This document shows, piece by piece, positions 1 through 8,039 of a stretch of DNA of 64,000 bases (position 1 is the stretch's first letter; each line of letters begins with the position of its first letter). Location of the stretch: contig NZ_CP029188.1 of NCBI RefSeq assembly GCF_003097515.1, positions 6,740,531 to 6,804,530 on the forward strand, given 5' to 3'. A program made the position numbers and the translations under genes. Under the pieces are notes generated by a model, which was given only the letters and a program-made list of their open reading frames with translations, did not search any database and was not told where the DNA came from. Origin of the DNA: Streptomyces tirandamycinicus (GTDB taxonomy: Bacteria > Actinomycetota > Actinomycetes > Streptomycetales > Streptomycetaceae).

Positions 1-283
1 AGTCGACCCATTCGCGGAGCGGGGCCACCAGGGCGCGGTGGTCGTCGCTCTGCTGCCAGGCGAAGAAGTGCTCGGGAGTCTCCCACTCGCTGGTGATCAC
101 CCACTGACGGGAGTCGTCGACGGGCTCACCGAGCCGCTCGACGATGTGGCCGGGAGTGCCGGCGACGGACTTCCGGAGCTTGTCGTACATTTCCAGGAAC
201 CCCTCTTCGCCGCCCTCGATGACCCGGACCGCGAAAACCACGGACAGCCTGTCGTTCTGTCGGCCGTTCTGCACAGTGCCCAT
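1..283 (-). CDS. ABM-fold (antibiotic biosynthesis monooxygenase-like) protein, 3' end outside window
   Basis: The visible 94 residues start at ATG 283, preceded by a clear ribosome site (aggag about 3-4 bases upstream on the minus strand), and run off the window edge. The protein reads LSVVFAVRVIEGGEEGFLEM, then a segment with HIVERLGEPVDDSRQWVITSEWET and a final PEHFFAWQQSDDHRAL. This is the layout of dimeric alpha+beta barrel ABM proteins: two beta strands, a helix, then an EW..xxxxFxxWxxSxxH block. Such proteins include quinone-forming monooxygenases and many of unknown role. The substrate cannot be told from this fragment. The C-terminus is missing only because of the window boundary. 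Confidence 0.75.
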   Translation of the reverse strand, partial: MGTVQNGRQNDRLSVVFAVRVIEGGEEGFLEMYDKLRKSVAGTPGHIVERLGEPVDDSRQWVITSEWETPEHFFAWQQSDDHRALVAPLREWVD

Positions 284-713
284 GTCTCCTCCTGATGGTG
301 AGAACCGGCGGGACACGCTTTCTAAGGACTCATGGCCCCTGGGGGGCTGCAACTCCGAATGGCGGACACCCCAATGGGCGCAGGGGGTACCGCTCCGTGA
401 TTAGTCCATGCGGGTGAGTGACCAAAGGGTGCCGGACATGCGGGGCGAGGGCGTTCCGGGACCCCGTGAACCGGGTTGTGTTCCCCCTTCGGGCACCGGT
501 CACCACACGGCCGGGCGGCCTGCCCGCCGTTCGGCTGTACGAAAGCCGCCCGATGGCCCAACGCCCGGGCGGCCGACCGGGCGCCTTGCGGCCGGGCCGG
601 GGCAGGCGGGCCGGTTCCGCCGCCGCCCTCCGGCACTCCGGCCCGGAGTCCTTCGCGGGTGCCGTCCGGCCGTGCACTCCGGTCGCGCCGGTCGCCCCGT
701 TCTGCTGGTCACT

Positions 714-800
714 CCGTTCGCGCCGTTCGGCCCGTCCGTCCGTTCGCGCCGTTCGCGCTCTTGGGCCCGTCCGTCCGTGCGTGCCGTTCGCGTCGTCCGG
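714..800. repeat. imperfect direct repeats (gttcgcgccgttcg / gcccgtccgtccgt)
   Basis: The block gttcgcgccgttcg occurs near 716 and again near 742. Each copy is followed within a few bases by cccgtccgtccgt. A degenerate third copy follows near 778. It lies in non-coding DNA between two minus-strand genes. I see no coding or operator role. Confidence 0.6.
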
Positions 801-990
801 CCCGCTCGCCATCACGCCGTGCACGTCGTGCACCGGCTCTCAGCGCACGGCACCACGGCCGCCGCCGGCCGGGCGAGCGGGGCCGTGAAGCGGCGGAGCG
901 GGACGGCCGCGAGGACTCAGGCCGCGATGGCCACCCGCGGCCGGGGCCGCCGGGGCCGCCCGGTAGCGGGGAGCCCCGGCGCACCACGCG

Positions 991-1017
991 GGCCCGCGCG
1001 GTAAGAGCGCGCGGCCC
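991..1017 (-). terminator. candidate hairpin terminator downstream of pgm
   Basis: A seven-base perfect stem (994-1000 with 1008-1014, arms ccgcgcg/cgcgcgg) around a seven-base loop, extendable by two further pairs after one mismatch. It sits about 120 bases past the pgm stop. There is no T-run, which is usual for Streptomyces terminators. This is a weak call in DNA of this GC content. Confidence 0.35.
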
Positions 1018-1131
1018 GGGCGCCCCGTCCGCGACGCACCGGTTCCGTGCGGTTCGGCGCCGCGGGCCGCACGGGGCGGCGCCGGACACCCGCTGCCCGC
1101 CCCGCGGCCGGTGGGATCGGGAGCGGCGGGC

Positions 1132-2772
1132 TCAGCCGTGCAGCGCCGCCGCCACCACGGACCGCGCCTCCTCCTGCACCCGGGCCAGATGGCCGGACCC
1201 GAGGAACGACTCGGCGTACACCTTGTAGACGTCCTCCGTGCCCGAGGGGCGCGCCGCGAACCAGGCGCTGGCGGTGGTCACCTTGATGCCGCCGATGGGC
1301 GCGCCGTTGCCCGGAGCGTGGGTGAGCACGGCGGTGATCGGCTCCCCGGCCAGGGTGTCCGCGGTCACCTGCCCGGGGGAGAGCCGGCTGAGCACGGCCT
1401 TCTCCTCACGGGTGGCGGGAGCGTCGACCCGGGCGTAGGCCGGTTCGCCGAACCGCTCGGTGAGCGAGGCGTAGTGGCGGCTCGGCGACACCCCCGTCAC
1501 GGCCAGCATCTCGGACGCGAGCAGGGCCAGCACGATGCCGTCCTTGTCGGTCGTCCACACCGAGCCGTCCCGGCGCAGGAACGAGGCACCGGCGGACTCC
1601 TCCCCGCCGAAACCGAGCGATCCGTCGAGCAGCCCGTCCACGAACCACTTGAAGCCGACCGGCACTTCGCGGAGCTCCCGGCCGAGATCGGCCGCCACCC
1701 GGTCGATCATGCCGGAGGACACCAGCGTCTTGCCGACCGCCGCTCCGGCCGGCCACTGGTCGCGGTGGCGGTAGAGGTACGAGATCGCGGCGGACAGGTA
1801 GTGGTTGGGGTTCATGAGCCCGCCGTCCGGGGTGACGATCCCGTGCCGGTCGGCGTCCGCGTCGTTGCCCGTGGCGACCTGGAACCGGTCGCGCTGCTCG
1901 ATCAGCGACGCCATCGCGTGGGGGGAGGAGCAGTCCATCCGGATCCTGCCGTCCCAGTCCAGCGTCATGAACCGCCATGCCGGGTCGGTGAGCGGGTTGA
2001 CGACGGTCAGATCGAGGCGGTGCTGCTCGGCGATCCGGCCCCAGTAGGCGACGGACGCCCCGCCGAGCGGATCGGCCCCGATGCGCACGCCCGCGGCGCG
2101 CACCGCGTCGAGGTCGAGCACCGACGGCAGGTCGGACACATAGGAGCCCAGGAAGTCGTACCGGCCGGTCGTCCCGGCGGCGAGCGCCCGGGACCAGGGG
2201 ATCCGCCGGACGTCCTTCAGCCCGCCGGTGATGATCTCGTTGGCGCGTTCCTGGATCCAGCCGGTCGCCTCGGAGCCGGCGGGGCCGCCGTTCGGCGGGT
2301 TGTACTTGAAACCCCCGTCCGACGGCGGATTGTGCGAGGGCGTGACCACCACGCCGTCGGCCAAACCGGAGTCGCGGCCGCGGTTGTGGCCGAGGACGGC
2401 GTGCGAGACGGCCGGGGTGGGGGTGTAGCCGTCGGCCTCGTCGATCAGCACGGTGACCCCGTTGGCGGCGAGCACCTCGACCGCCGTCACCTTCGCGGGT
2501 TCGGACAGCGCGTGGGTGTCGGCCCCGAGGAACAGCGGCCCGTCGATGCCCTGCCGGCTCCGGTACTCGCAGATCGCCTGGCTGGTCGCGGCGATGTGGT
2601 CCTCGTTGAAGGCGGTGGCCAGGGACGACCCTCGGTGTCCCGAGGTGCCGAAGGCGACCCGCTGGGCGGGGTCCGCCGGATCGGGGTGCAGGGCGTAGTA
2701 CGCCGTCACCAGCCGGGGCACGTCGATGAGGTCCTCCGGCCGCGCCGGCTGTCCCGCGCGCTCGTTCGGCAT
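1132..2772 (-). CDS. pgm: phosphoglucomutase (alpha-D-glucose-phosphate specific)
   Basis: 546 residues, the usual length of bacterial Pgm. It interconverts glucose 1-phosphate and glucose 6-phosphate in the cytoplasm, linking glycolysis with glycogen, trehalose and cell-wall sugar nucleotides. Diagnostic pieces in order: GTSGHRG at 42-48; the phosphoserine loop TPSHNPP at 144-150 (Ser146 is the phosphorylated residue); the Mg2+ loop DADADRH near 304-310; the sugar-binding GGEESAGAS in the third domain; and a C-terminal phosphate-binding segment RPSGTEDVYK. The ATG start at 2772 has a ggaggag ribosome site about 8 bases upstream. It is divergent from the YciO gene across a 256-base gap containing a perfect 26-base palindrome. 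Confidence 0.97.
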   Translation of the reverse strand: MPNERAGQPARPEDLIDVPRLVTAYYALHPDPADPAQRVAFGTSGHRGSSLATAFNEDHIAATSQAICEYRSRQGIDGPLFLGADTHALSEPAKVTAVEVLAANGVTVLIDEADGYTPTPAVSHAVLGHNRGRDSGLADGVVVTPSHNPPSDGGFKYNPPNGGPAGSEATGWIQERANEIITGGLKDVRRIPWSRALAAGTTGRYDFLGSYVSDLPSVLDLDAVRAAGVRIGADPLGGASVAYWGRIAEQHRLDLTVVNPLTDPAWRFMTLDWDGRIRMDCSSPHAMASLIEQRDRFQVATGNDADADRHGIVTPDGGLMNPNHYLSAAISYLYRHRDQWPAGAAVGKTLVSSGMIDRVAADLGRELREVPVGFKWFVDGLLDGSLGFGGEESAGASFLRRDGSVWTTDKDGIVLALLASEMLAVTGVSPSRHYASLTERFGEPAYARVDAPATREEKAVLSRLSPGQVTADTLAGEPITAVLTHAPGNGAPIGGIKVTTASAWFAARPSGTEDVYKVYAESFLGSGHLARVQEEARSVVAAALHG

Positions 2773-2901
2773 CCGTCCACTCCTCCGTATCGGTGGGTGC
2801 GATCAGGGCAGGTGTCATGATCGCTCGTCAGTCGCGGTTCGTCCGGTTGCCCCTCCGCACAGACGTGCCGGGGGGCGTCCCGAACCGGGCATGCCCAGCG
2901 T

Positions 2902-2927
2902 GGGTGCGGGCACGCGTGCCCGCACCC
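2902..2927. promoter_or_regulatory. perfect 26-base palindrome between divergent pgm and yciO
   Basis: The left arm at 2902-2914 (gggtgcgggcacg) is the exact reverse complement of 2915-2927, with no spacer. It lies about 130 bases upstream of pgm and about 100 bases upstream of the YciO start, where an operator serving either gene could sit. A zero-spacer palindrome of this length is unlikely by chance even in GC-rich DNA. Its role (operator, cruciform or hairpin) is not shown by the sequence. Confidence 0.5.
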
Positions 2928-3028
2928 GATTCCCCGGAATCCGGCCCGCCGCCCGCGACGGCCGCCCCGGCCCGGAACGGCGTCGCCCGCCCGGGGGCGG
3001 GATCACCCCGATCACCTACACTCGCCGG

Positions 3029-3649
3029 ATGGCGAAGTACTTCGACATCCATCCCGACAACCCGCAGCGCCGCACCATCGGTACCGTGGCCGACACCCTC
3101 CGGTCCGACGGGCTGGTCGTGTACCCGACGGACTCCTGTTTCGCCCTCGGCTGCCGCCTCGGCAGCCGGGACGGCATCGACCGGATCCGCTCGATCCGCG
3201 ACCTCGACGACCGGCACCACTTCACCCTCGTGTGCCGGGACTTCGCCCAGCTCGGCCAGTTCGTGCACGTCGACAAGGACGTCTTCCGCGCGGTCAAGGC
3301 GGCCACCCCCGGCAGCTACACGTTCATCCTGCCGGCGACCAAGGAGGTGCCGCGCCGGCTGCTGCACCCCAGGAAGAAGACGGTGGGCGTCCGCATCCCC
3401 GGCCATGTCGTCGCACAGGCGCTGGTCGAGGAACTCGGCGAACCGCTGCTCTCCAGCACCCTTCTCCTGCCCGGCGAGGACGAGCCGATGACCCAGGGCT
3501 GGGAGATCAAGGAACGGCTCGACCACGTGGTGGACGCCGTGCTCGACTCGGGCGACTGCGGCACCGAACCCACCACCGTCATCGACTTCTCCGGCGGTGA
3601 ACCGGAGATCGTGCGCCGGGGCGCCGGCGACACCGCGCGCTTCGAGTAG
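3029..3649 (+). CDS. yciO: YciO-family protein (Sua5/YciO/YrdC fold)
   Basis: 206 residues starting MAKYFDIHPDNPQRR, the same length and same opening motif (F-IHPDNPQ-R) as E. coli YciO. Conserved segments include VVYPTDSCFALGC, HHFTLVCRD, PGSYTFILPATKEVPRRLL and QPTTVID-like PTTVIDFS. The fold binds ATP and RNA. The TsaC/Sua5 branch makes threonylcarbamoyl-AMP for the t6A tRNA modification. YciO proteins are a related branch whose activity is weaker or uncertain, so I do not assign t6A synthesis. The ATG at 3029 fits the family N-terminus. The gene's last codons and stop are repeated 120 bases downstream in a tandem duplication. Confidence 0.9.
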   Translation: MAKYFDIHPDNPQRRTIGTVADTLRSDGLVVYPTDSCFALGCRLGSRDGIDRIRSIRDLDDRHHFTLVCRDFAQLGQFVHVDKDVFRAVKAATPGSYTFILPATKEVPRRLLHPRKKTVGVRIPGHVVAQALVEELGEPLLSSTLLLPGEDEPMTQGWEIKERLDHVVDAVLDSGDCGTEPTTVIDFSGGEPEIVRRGAGDTARFE

Positions 3650-3855
3650 CGGGCCCCGCCCCCAGCCGGTCGCGTCCTCAGCGCAGTTGCAGGGCCCGCC
3701 CTTGCGCTGGTCGCGCCCGCGCTGGTCGCGCCCTCCGCGCCGGTCCCGCCGTCCGCGCGCTTCGAGTAGCGGGCCCCGCCCTCAGCCGGTCGCGTCCTCA
3801 GCGCAGTTGCAGGGCCCGCCCTTGCGCTGGTCGCGCCCTCCGCGCCGGTCCCGCC
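3633..3855. repeat. tandem duplication of about 120 bases that includes the end of yciO
   Basis: The sequence from 3633 (last codons of yciO, Arg-Phe-Glu-stop) is repeated from 3753 with only one or two differences. The copy runs through the same downstream bases to about 3855. The first copy also has an internal 15-base duplication (gctggtcgcgcccgc), so the copies differ in length. The second copy carries a silent replica of the yciO stop region and leads directly into the end of the convergent ABC permease gene. It looks like a recent slippage or duplication event. Confidence 0.85.
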
Positions 3856-3875
3856 CGGCCCTGCCCCGGGTTGGG

Positions 3876-5165
3876 TCACGCTCTCCCGTGCGCCCGCTGC
3901 GCGCGGCGGGACAGGGAGTCGAGGACCACCGCGGCCAGCAGCACACCTCCGGTGATCACCGACTGCATCGGCGTCGGGATGCCCAGCAGGACCATGCCCG
4001 ACGCGATCGACTGGATGACGAGCATGCCCAGCAGCACCGACCACGTCGTCCCGCGCCCGCCGAACAGGCTGACACCGCCGATCACGGCCGCGGCGATCGC
4101 GTTGATCAGCAGGATGCTGGAGCCGGACGTCTGGCCGACCGCGGCCACCCGGGAGGCCAGGAAGAGGCCGCCGACGGCGGCCAGCGTCCCGGACACCATG
4201 AACGCCGAGATCCGCAGCCACACCACGTTGATACCGGCTCGCCGGGCCGCCTCGCCGCCGCCGCCGACGGAGACGATCCTGCGACCGTAGTAGGTGCGCC
4301 GCAGGACGAAGTCCAGGCCGACGACGAAGACCAGGAAGACCAGCAGGGCGAGCGGCAGGCCCTGGAACCGGTTCAGGATCCAGGCGGCGCCGAACGCGAC
4401 CACCGCCACCGCCGCCGTGCGCACGGCGATGACGCCGAACGGCCGGTACACCACTCCGACCGCACGGCGTCTGCGGGAGTCCCGGTACGACGCCAGGAGG
4501 AACACGGCCACGCTCAGCGCGGCCAGCCCGTAGGCGACCGCGACATCCCTGAAGTAGTAGCTGGTCAGCGCGTTGACAAAGCCCTCCTCGGGCAGGTTGA
4601 TGGTGCCGCTGACGCCCAGCACGTACAGCATGAGACCGTTCCAGGCCAGCAGCCCCGCCAGGGTGACCACGAACGCCGGCACGCCGAGCCGGGCCGCGAA
4701 GAACCCCTGAGTCGCCCCGATCGCCGCACCCACCACCAGGGCGGCGAGGACGGCGGCCCACTCCGGCATGCCCTTGTTCACGTTGAGGACCGCGAACACC
4801 GCCGCGGTGAGCCCGCTGGCGGAGCCGACGGACAGGTCGACGTCGCCGAGGAGCAGGACGAAGACCAGACCGAGCGCGATCATGCCCGTGCCGACGATGT
4901 CGATGCTCAGGTTGGACAGATTGCGCGGCGAGAGGAACTGCTGGTCCAGGCTCTGGAAGACGATCCACAGCAGCGCGACGGCGACGGCTCCGGGGAGCGG
5001 CTCGAACTCGCCGCCGCGCATCCGGGCGGCGAAGCCGCGGGCAAGGCCGCCGAGACCCCCGCCGGTGTCCGCGCGGCGCTGGCCGCCGGGCGCGGCCCCG
5101 CTCCCCGCGCGGCCGTCAGCGGCCCTCGTTCCCCCGGTGCTTCCCGACGCCTCGGTCCGCCTCAC
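3876..5165 (-). CDS. sugar ABC transporter permease (XylH/RbsC type)
   Basis: 429 residues from a GTG at 5165 that overlaps the stop of the ATPase gene (GTGA), indicating translational coupling. After a variable Gly/Arg-rich N-terminus of about 40 residues, about ten hydrophobic segments follow. The branched-chain/ribose-type permease signature G-V-LLLGDVDLSVGS-A-G is in the first third. The EAA-like loop region reads GRRIVSVGGGGEAARRAGINV, and the last third has GGVSLFGGRGTTW. These match carbohydrate importers of the CUT2 class (RbsC, XylH). With its neighbours it forms a binding protein-ATPase-permease set. The substrate is probably a monosaccharide; xylose is the best guess from the binding protein. 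Confidence 0.9.
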   Translation of the reverse strand: MRRTEASGSTGGTRAADGRAGSGAAPGGQRRADTGGGLGGLARGFAARMRGGEFEPLPGAVAVALLWIVFQSLDQQFLSPRNLSNLSIDIVGTGMIALGLVFVLLLGDVDLSVGSASGLTAAVFAVLNVNKGMPEWAAVLAALVVGAAIGATQGFFAARLGVPAFVVTLAGLLAWNGLMLYVLGVSGTINLPEEGFVNALTSYYFRDVAVAYGLAALSVAVFLLASYRDSRRRRAVGVVYRPFGVIAVRTAAVAVVAFGAAWILNRFQGLPLALLVFLVFVVGLDFVLRRTYYGRRIVSVGGGGEAARRAGINVVWLRISAFMVSGTLAAVGGLFLASRVAAVGQTSGSSILLINAIAAAVIGGVSLFGGRGTTWSVLLGMLVIQSIASGMVLLGIPTPMQSVITGGVLLAAVVLDSLSRRAQRAHGRA

Positions 5166-5947
5166 CGCAGCACCTCCCCCCACCGGTCCCGGCGATGGGC
5201 CACCGCGTTGTTGGTGGCGCCGGTCATGGAGGAGACGATCTGCTCCTGTGAGGTGGTCGGCACGCTGAAGAAGCCGTTGTTGCGGCCGAGGTGCAGCACC
5301 GCGACCTGGTCCGCCACGGCCTTCACGTCCCCCAGGTTGTGGCTCACCAGGAGCACGCCGAGACCGCGGTCCCGCAGCCGCTCGATCAGGTCGAGGAACT
5401 GGGCGGTCTGCCGGACGCCCAGCGCGGCGGTGGGTTCGTCCAGGATCAGCAGCCTGGGTTCGCCGAGCAGCGCGCGGGCGATGGCGACCGTCTGCCGCTG
5501 GCCGGCGGACAGGGTGGCGACCGGCACCCGGAAGTTGGGCAGGCGGGTCGACAGCGACTCCAGTACGTCCAGCTCCTGGGCCCGTCGTTCCATGGCCACC
5601 TCGTCGAGGACGGCTCTTCCGCCGAGTTCGTGCCCGAGGAAGATGTTGCCGACGACGTCGAGCGTCTCGCACAGGGCGAGGTCCTGGTAGACGCTGGCGA
5701 TGCCCAGGGCCTGGGCGTCGCGGGGGCGGGCGATCCGCACAGGGCGGCCGTTCCACTCGACCACGCCCTCGTCGGCGGGACCGACCCCGGTGATCACCTT
5801 GACCAGCGTGGACTTGCCCGCCCCGTTGTCGCCGACCAGGGCGACGACCTCCCCGGCGTGGATGTCCAGCTCGACGTCGGACAGTGCCCAGACGGCGCCG
5901 AACCGTTTGCAGATGCCCCGCATCGCCAGGAGTGGTGCGTTCGGCAC
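5162..5947 (-). CDS. sugar ABC transporter ATP-binding protein (single ABC domain)
   Basis: 261 residues from GTG 5947, chosen because aaggag lies 9 bases upstream; the ATG at 5956 would have no spacing from it. Walker A is GDNGAGKST, the signature is LSAGQ, Walker B is LLILDEP, and the switch histidine is in LLVSHN. CUT2 sugar ATPases such as XylG and RbsA normally have two fused ABC domains of about 500 residues. This one has a single domain and would have to act as a homodimer. The last codons overlap the permease start. It powers import through the permease encoded next, using ligand delivered by the 6023-7189 lipoprotein. Confidence 0.9.
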   Translation of the reverse strand: MPNAPLLAMRGICKRFGAVWALSDVELDIHAGEVVALVGDNGAGKSTLVKVITGVGPADEGVVEWNGRPVRIARPRDAQALGIASVYQDLALCETLDVVGNIFLGHELGGRAVLDEVAMERRAQELDVLESLSTRLPNFRVPVATLSAGQRQTVAIARALLGEPRLLILDEPTAALGVRQTAQFLDLIERLRDRGLGVLLVSHNLGDVKAVADQVAVLHLGRNNGFFSVPTTSQEQIVSSMTGATNNAVAHRRDRWGEVLR

Positions 5948-6022
5948 ATGAACCATCTCCTTCGCCCGTCCCGTGCTTCCGGCCCGGGTGCACCGCACGA
6001 GGGGTGGGTGCGGGCCCAGCGG

Positions 6023-7189
6023 CTACCCGGTGAGTCCCGCCTTCCGGCAGGCGGCCTCCAGCGCCGGGGTGCAGATCTGGCCGACGCTGTAGAGGCCGCT
6101 CTTGACCACGGTGTCCTTGACGTTGGCCGCGGTCACGGCCACGAGGGGCCCGAGGACCGCGGGGATGTCGTCGTTGGTGCCGTTGCTGACGCGGTCCTTG
6201 GCGATGTCGTCGAGCTTCTCGCCGCGGCCCAGGGCGACCGCCATCCTGGCGGCGGCCTCGGCCTCCGCCTCGAAGGACTTGTAGACGGTCACGTACTGCT
6301 CGCCCTTGACGACCCTGCGGACGGCGGACAGGTCGGCATCCTGCCCGGTGACGGGCGGCAGCGGCTTGACCCCGGCCGCCTTCAGCGCGGTGACGATGCC
6401 GCCCGCCAGCCCGTCGTTCGCCGACAGCACCCCGTCGATGCGGTCCGGCCCCAGCTCGGCGATGGCCGCGGACATGTTCCGGAAGGCGTTCTCCGGTATC
6501 CATCCGCCGGTGTAGTAGGACTTGGCGATCTTCACCTTGCCCTCCAGGACGGAGAGCGCGCCCTTGCGCAGATCCCGGGTGTTGGGGTCGGTGGGGTCAC
6601 CGTTCATCATCACGATCTCGCCGCCGCGGGCCTTGGGGCCCATCGCCTTGAGGAGCTCCTGCGCCTGGATCCTGCCGATCTCCTCCGAGTCGTAGCTGGA
6701 GTACGCCGAGACGGGCCCGTCGGCCAGGCGGTCGTACGAGACCACCGGCACGTTCGCGTCCCGCGCCCGCGCGACCGAGGAGCGCAGCGCCTTGTCGTCG
6801 ACGGGGTCGAGGATCAGGACCTTGGCCCCTTTCGCGATCATGGACTCGATCTGCTGCTGCTGGGTGGCCACATCGGCGGAGGCGTAGGCGTGCAGCAGCG
6901 TGCAGCCGGGGCAGAGCTCCTTGACCTTCGCCTGAATGAGGGGTTTGTCGGCGGTCGCCCAGCGGGCGGTGTGGACGTCGGGGAGCAGCAGCCCGATCGT
7001 GAAGCCGCCCTCGCCCGAGGCGTCCCCGGTGCCCCCGCCCGCCTCGCCGGCCGCTCCGCAGGCCGTGAGCGCGGCGAGCGAGGCGGCAGCGGTCGTGGCG
7101 GCCAGGGCGCGGGCGGTACGGCCCCGCGTCCAGGGTGCGCCTGCGCCGAGCCCGCTGCGTCCCCGCACGCGGTGAAAGGGAACCGGCAT
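6023..7189 (-). CDS. sugar-binding lipoprotein of ABC importer (XylF/ChvE-like)
   Basis: 388 residues from ATG 7189. An Arg-rich n-region and hydrophobic stretch end in the lipobox LTAC (Cys44), so the protein is secreted and lipid-anchored. The mature part begins FTIGLLLPDVHTARWATADKP, then ADVATQQQQIESMIAKGAKVLILDPVDD and PVVSYDRLADGPVSAYSSYDSE. This is the ribose/xylose-binding (periplasmic-binding type 1) pattern, closest in feel to XylF and ChvE. It should hand a monosaccharide to the ATPase and permease downstream in the same transcript. A TetR gene precedes it by 122 bases on the same strand. The mRNA may be leaderless (see promoter entry). Confidence 0.88.
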   Translation of the reverse strand: MPVPFHRVRGRSGLGAGAPWTRGRTARALAATTAAASLAALTACGAAGEAGGGTGDASGEGGFTIGLLLPDVHTARWATADKPLIQAKVKELCPGCTLLHAYASADVATQQQQIESMIAKGAKVLILDPVDDKALRSSVARARDANVPVVSYDRLADGPVSAYSSYDSEEIGRIQAQELLKAMGPKARGGEIVMMNGDPTDPNTRDLRKGALSVLEGKVKIAKSYYTGGWIPENAFRNMSAAIAELGPDRIDGVLSANDGLAGGIVTALKAAGVKPLPPVTGQDADLSAVRRVVKGEQYVTVYKSFEAEAEAAARMAVALGRGEKLDDIAKDRVSNGTNDDIPAVLGPLVAVTAANVKDTVVKSGLYSVGQICTPALEAACRKAGLTG

Positions 7190-7225
7190 AGTCCCCAATG
7201 TATGGGAAAATGGGAAAAACGAGCT
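7190..7225 (-). promoter_or_regulatory. candidate promoter for the sugar-binding protein, possibly leaderless
   Basis: On the minus strand a TACATT hexamer (7202-7197) fits a -10 box (TAnnnT) and lies exactly 7 bases before the ATG at 7189. A transcript starting there would begin at the start codon. The flanking bases hold an unusual A/T-rich direct repeat (two copies of ttttcccat-like sequence, about 7203-7222), a possible operator site. No convincing -35 box is visible and there is no good ribosome site for this ATG. Confidence 0.35.
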
Positions 7226-7268
7226 GCCGGGCGAAGGCCGTGGGCGGCCGCTCCGGTGCGGGCCGGCG

Positions 7269-7293
7269 GCCCCGCCGCGCGGGGTCGCGGGGC
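7269..7293 (-). terminator. candidate terminator of the TetR gene
   Basis: A perfect seven-base GC stem (gccccgc at 7269-7275 with gcggggc at 7287-7293) around an 11-base loop, 19 bases past the TetR stop on the minus strand. If real, it would separate the regulator transcript from the sugar importer operon. Confidence 0.4.
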
Positions 7294-7311
7294 GGGCGCG
7301 TCGCGTGGCCG

Positions 7312-7935
7312 TCAGACGGCCCGGGGCGCGACCGGCAGGGTCTCGTCGTGGACGAGGTGCACGACCTGGTCGGCGATCGTGTCGAGGACGTCCGACGCGG
7401 CCGTCTCGTCGCCTAGGACCAGGAAGTTCAGCGTGAGCCCGTCGGTCATGACGGCCAGATAGTGCGCCAGGACCGGCACCGGGACCCGCAGCCGCAGTCC
7501 CATGTCGTGCCGCAGCTGGGTGATGAGCTCGATGAACGTGTCCGTGTACAACTCGTACTGACGGCGCGCCAGATGCTCGAACCCGGGTTGGCGCAGCGCG
7601 TACTGGGTGAGTTCGTAGGTGAGCATGTGCTCACCGGGGTGGGCGCACACATGGTCCCAGTAGGCCTGGAATCCCGCGCGGACGGTCTCCCGCAGGGTGG
7701 CCCGGGGCCGGATCGCCTCCCGCACCACGGCGATGTAGTGCTCGGTGATCGCCTCGATGACGGATTCCAGCAGTTCCTGCTTGGAGCCGAAGCAGTAGTG
7801 GAAGACGCTCAGCGACACGTCCGCCTCGGCGGCGATCGACCGTGTCGTCGTCCTGGGTACACCGTCACGGGTCATCGCCCGGATCGCTGCCTCGACGAGC
7901 TGCCGGCGCCGTTCGGCCGACGGCATCCGTGCCAT
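7312..7935 (-). CDS. TetR-family transcriptional regulator
   Basis: 207 residues. The N-terminal DNA-binding domain spans about 1-55: RRRQLVEAAIRAMTRDG, then TTTRSIAAEADVSLSVFHYCFGSKQELLESV. It has the helix-turn-helix and the F-x-Y/H-F-x-S-K-E-L signature of TetR proteins. The C-terminal domain (about 60-207) is helical and would bind a ligand and dimerise. The start at ATG 7935 is preceded by a purine-rich ggaagagag. It lies just upstream of the sugar importer on the same strand and is a plausible local regulator of it or of itself. The ligand is not predictable. Confidence 0.9.
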   Translation of the reverse strand: MARMPSAERRRQLVEAAIRAMTRDGVPRTTTRSIAAEADVSLSVFHYCFGSKQELLESVIEAITEHYIAVVREAIRPRATLRETVRAGFQAYWDHVCAHPGEHMLTYELTQYALRQPGFEHLARRQYELYTDTFIELITQLRHDMGLRLRVPVPVLAHYLAVMTDGLTLNFLVLGDETAASDVLDTIADQVVHLVHDETLPVAPRAV

Positions 7936-8039
7936 GCGGTTCTCTCTTCCCGTGCTGTGCTGTGCTGCGCAGTGGCCGGGGGCCGGCCGGATCGGCTGGA
8001 TCCGGCCGGCCCCGGCCGGCGGCTCGCTCGGGCGGCGGC

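Larger units (their letters stand above)
284..1131. other. long intergenic region, no supported gene
   Basis: About 850 bases between the ABM gene start and the pgm stop. Open frames here are low-complexity Arg/Pro/Gly/Ala strings with no ribosome site or family resemblance, so I call no gene. It contains a cluster of imperfect direct repeats built from gttcgcgccgttcg and gcccgtccgtccgt (about 714-800) and a hairpin near 994-1014. The promoter of the ABM gene probably lies just above 283. Confidence 0.6.

Noticed and set aside
330..833. Open frame of about 167 codons on the minus strand between the ABM gene and pgm
   Set aside because: Composition is Arg/Pro/Gly/Ala low complexity typical of random high-GC frames; no ribosome site and no family resemblance.
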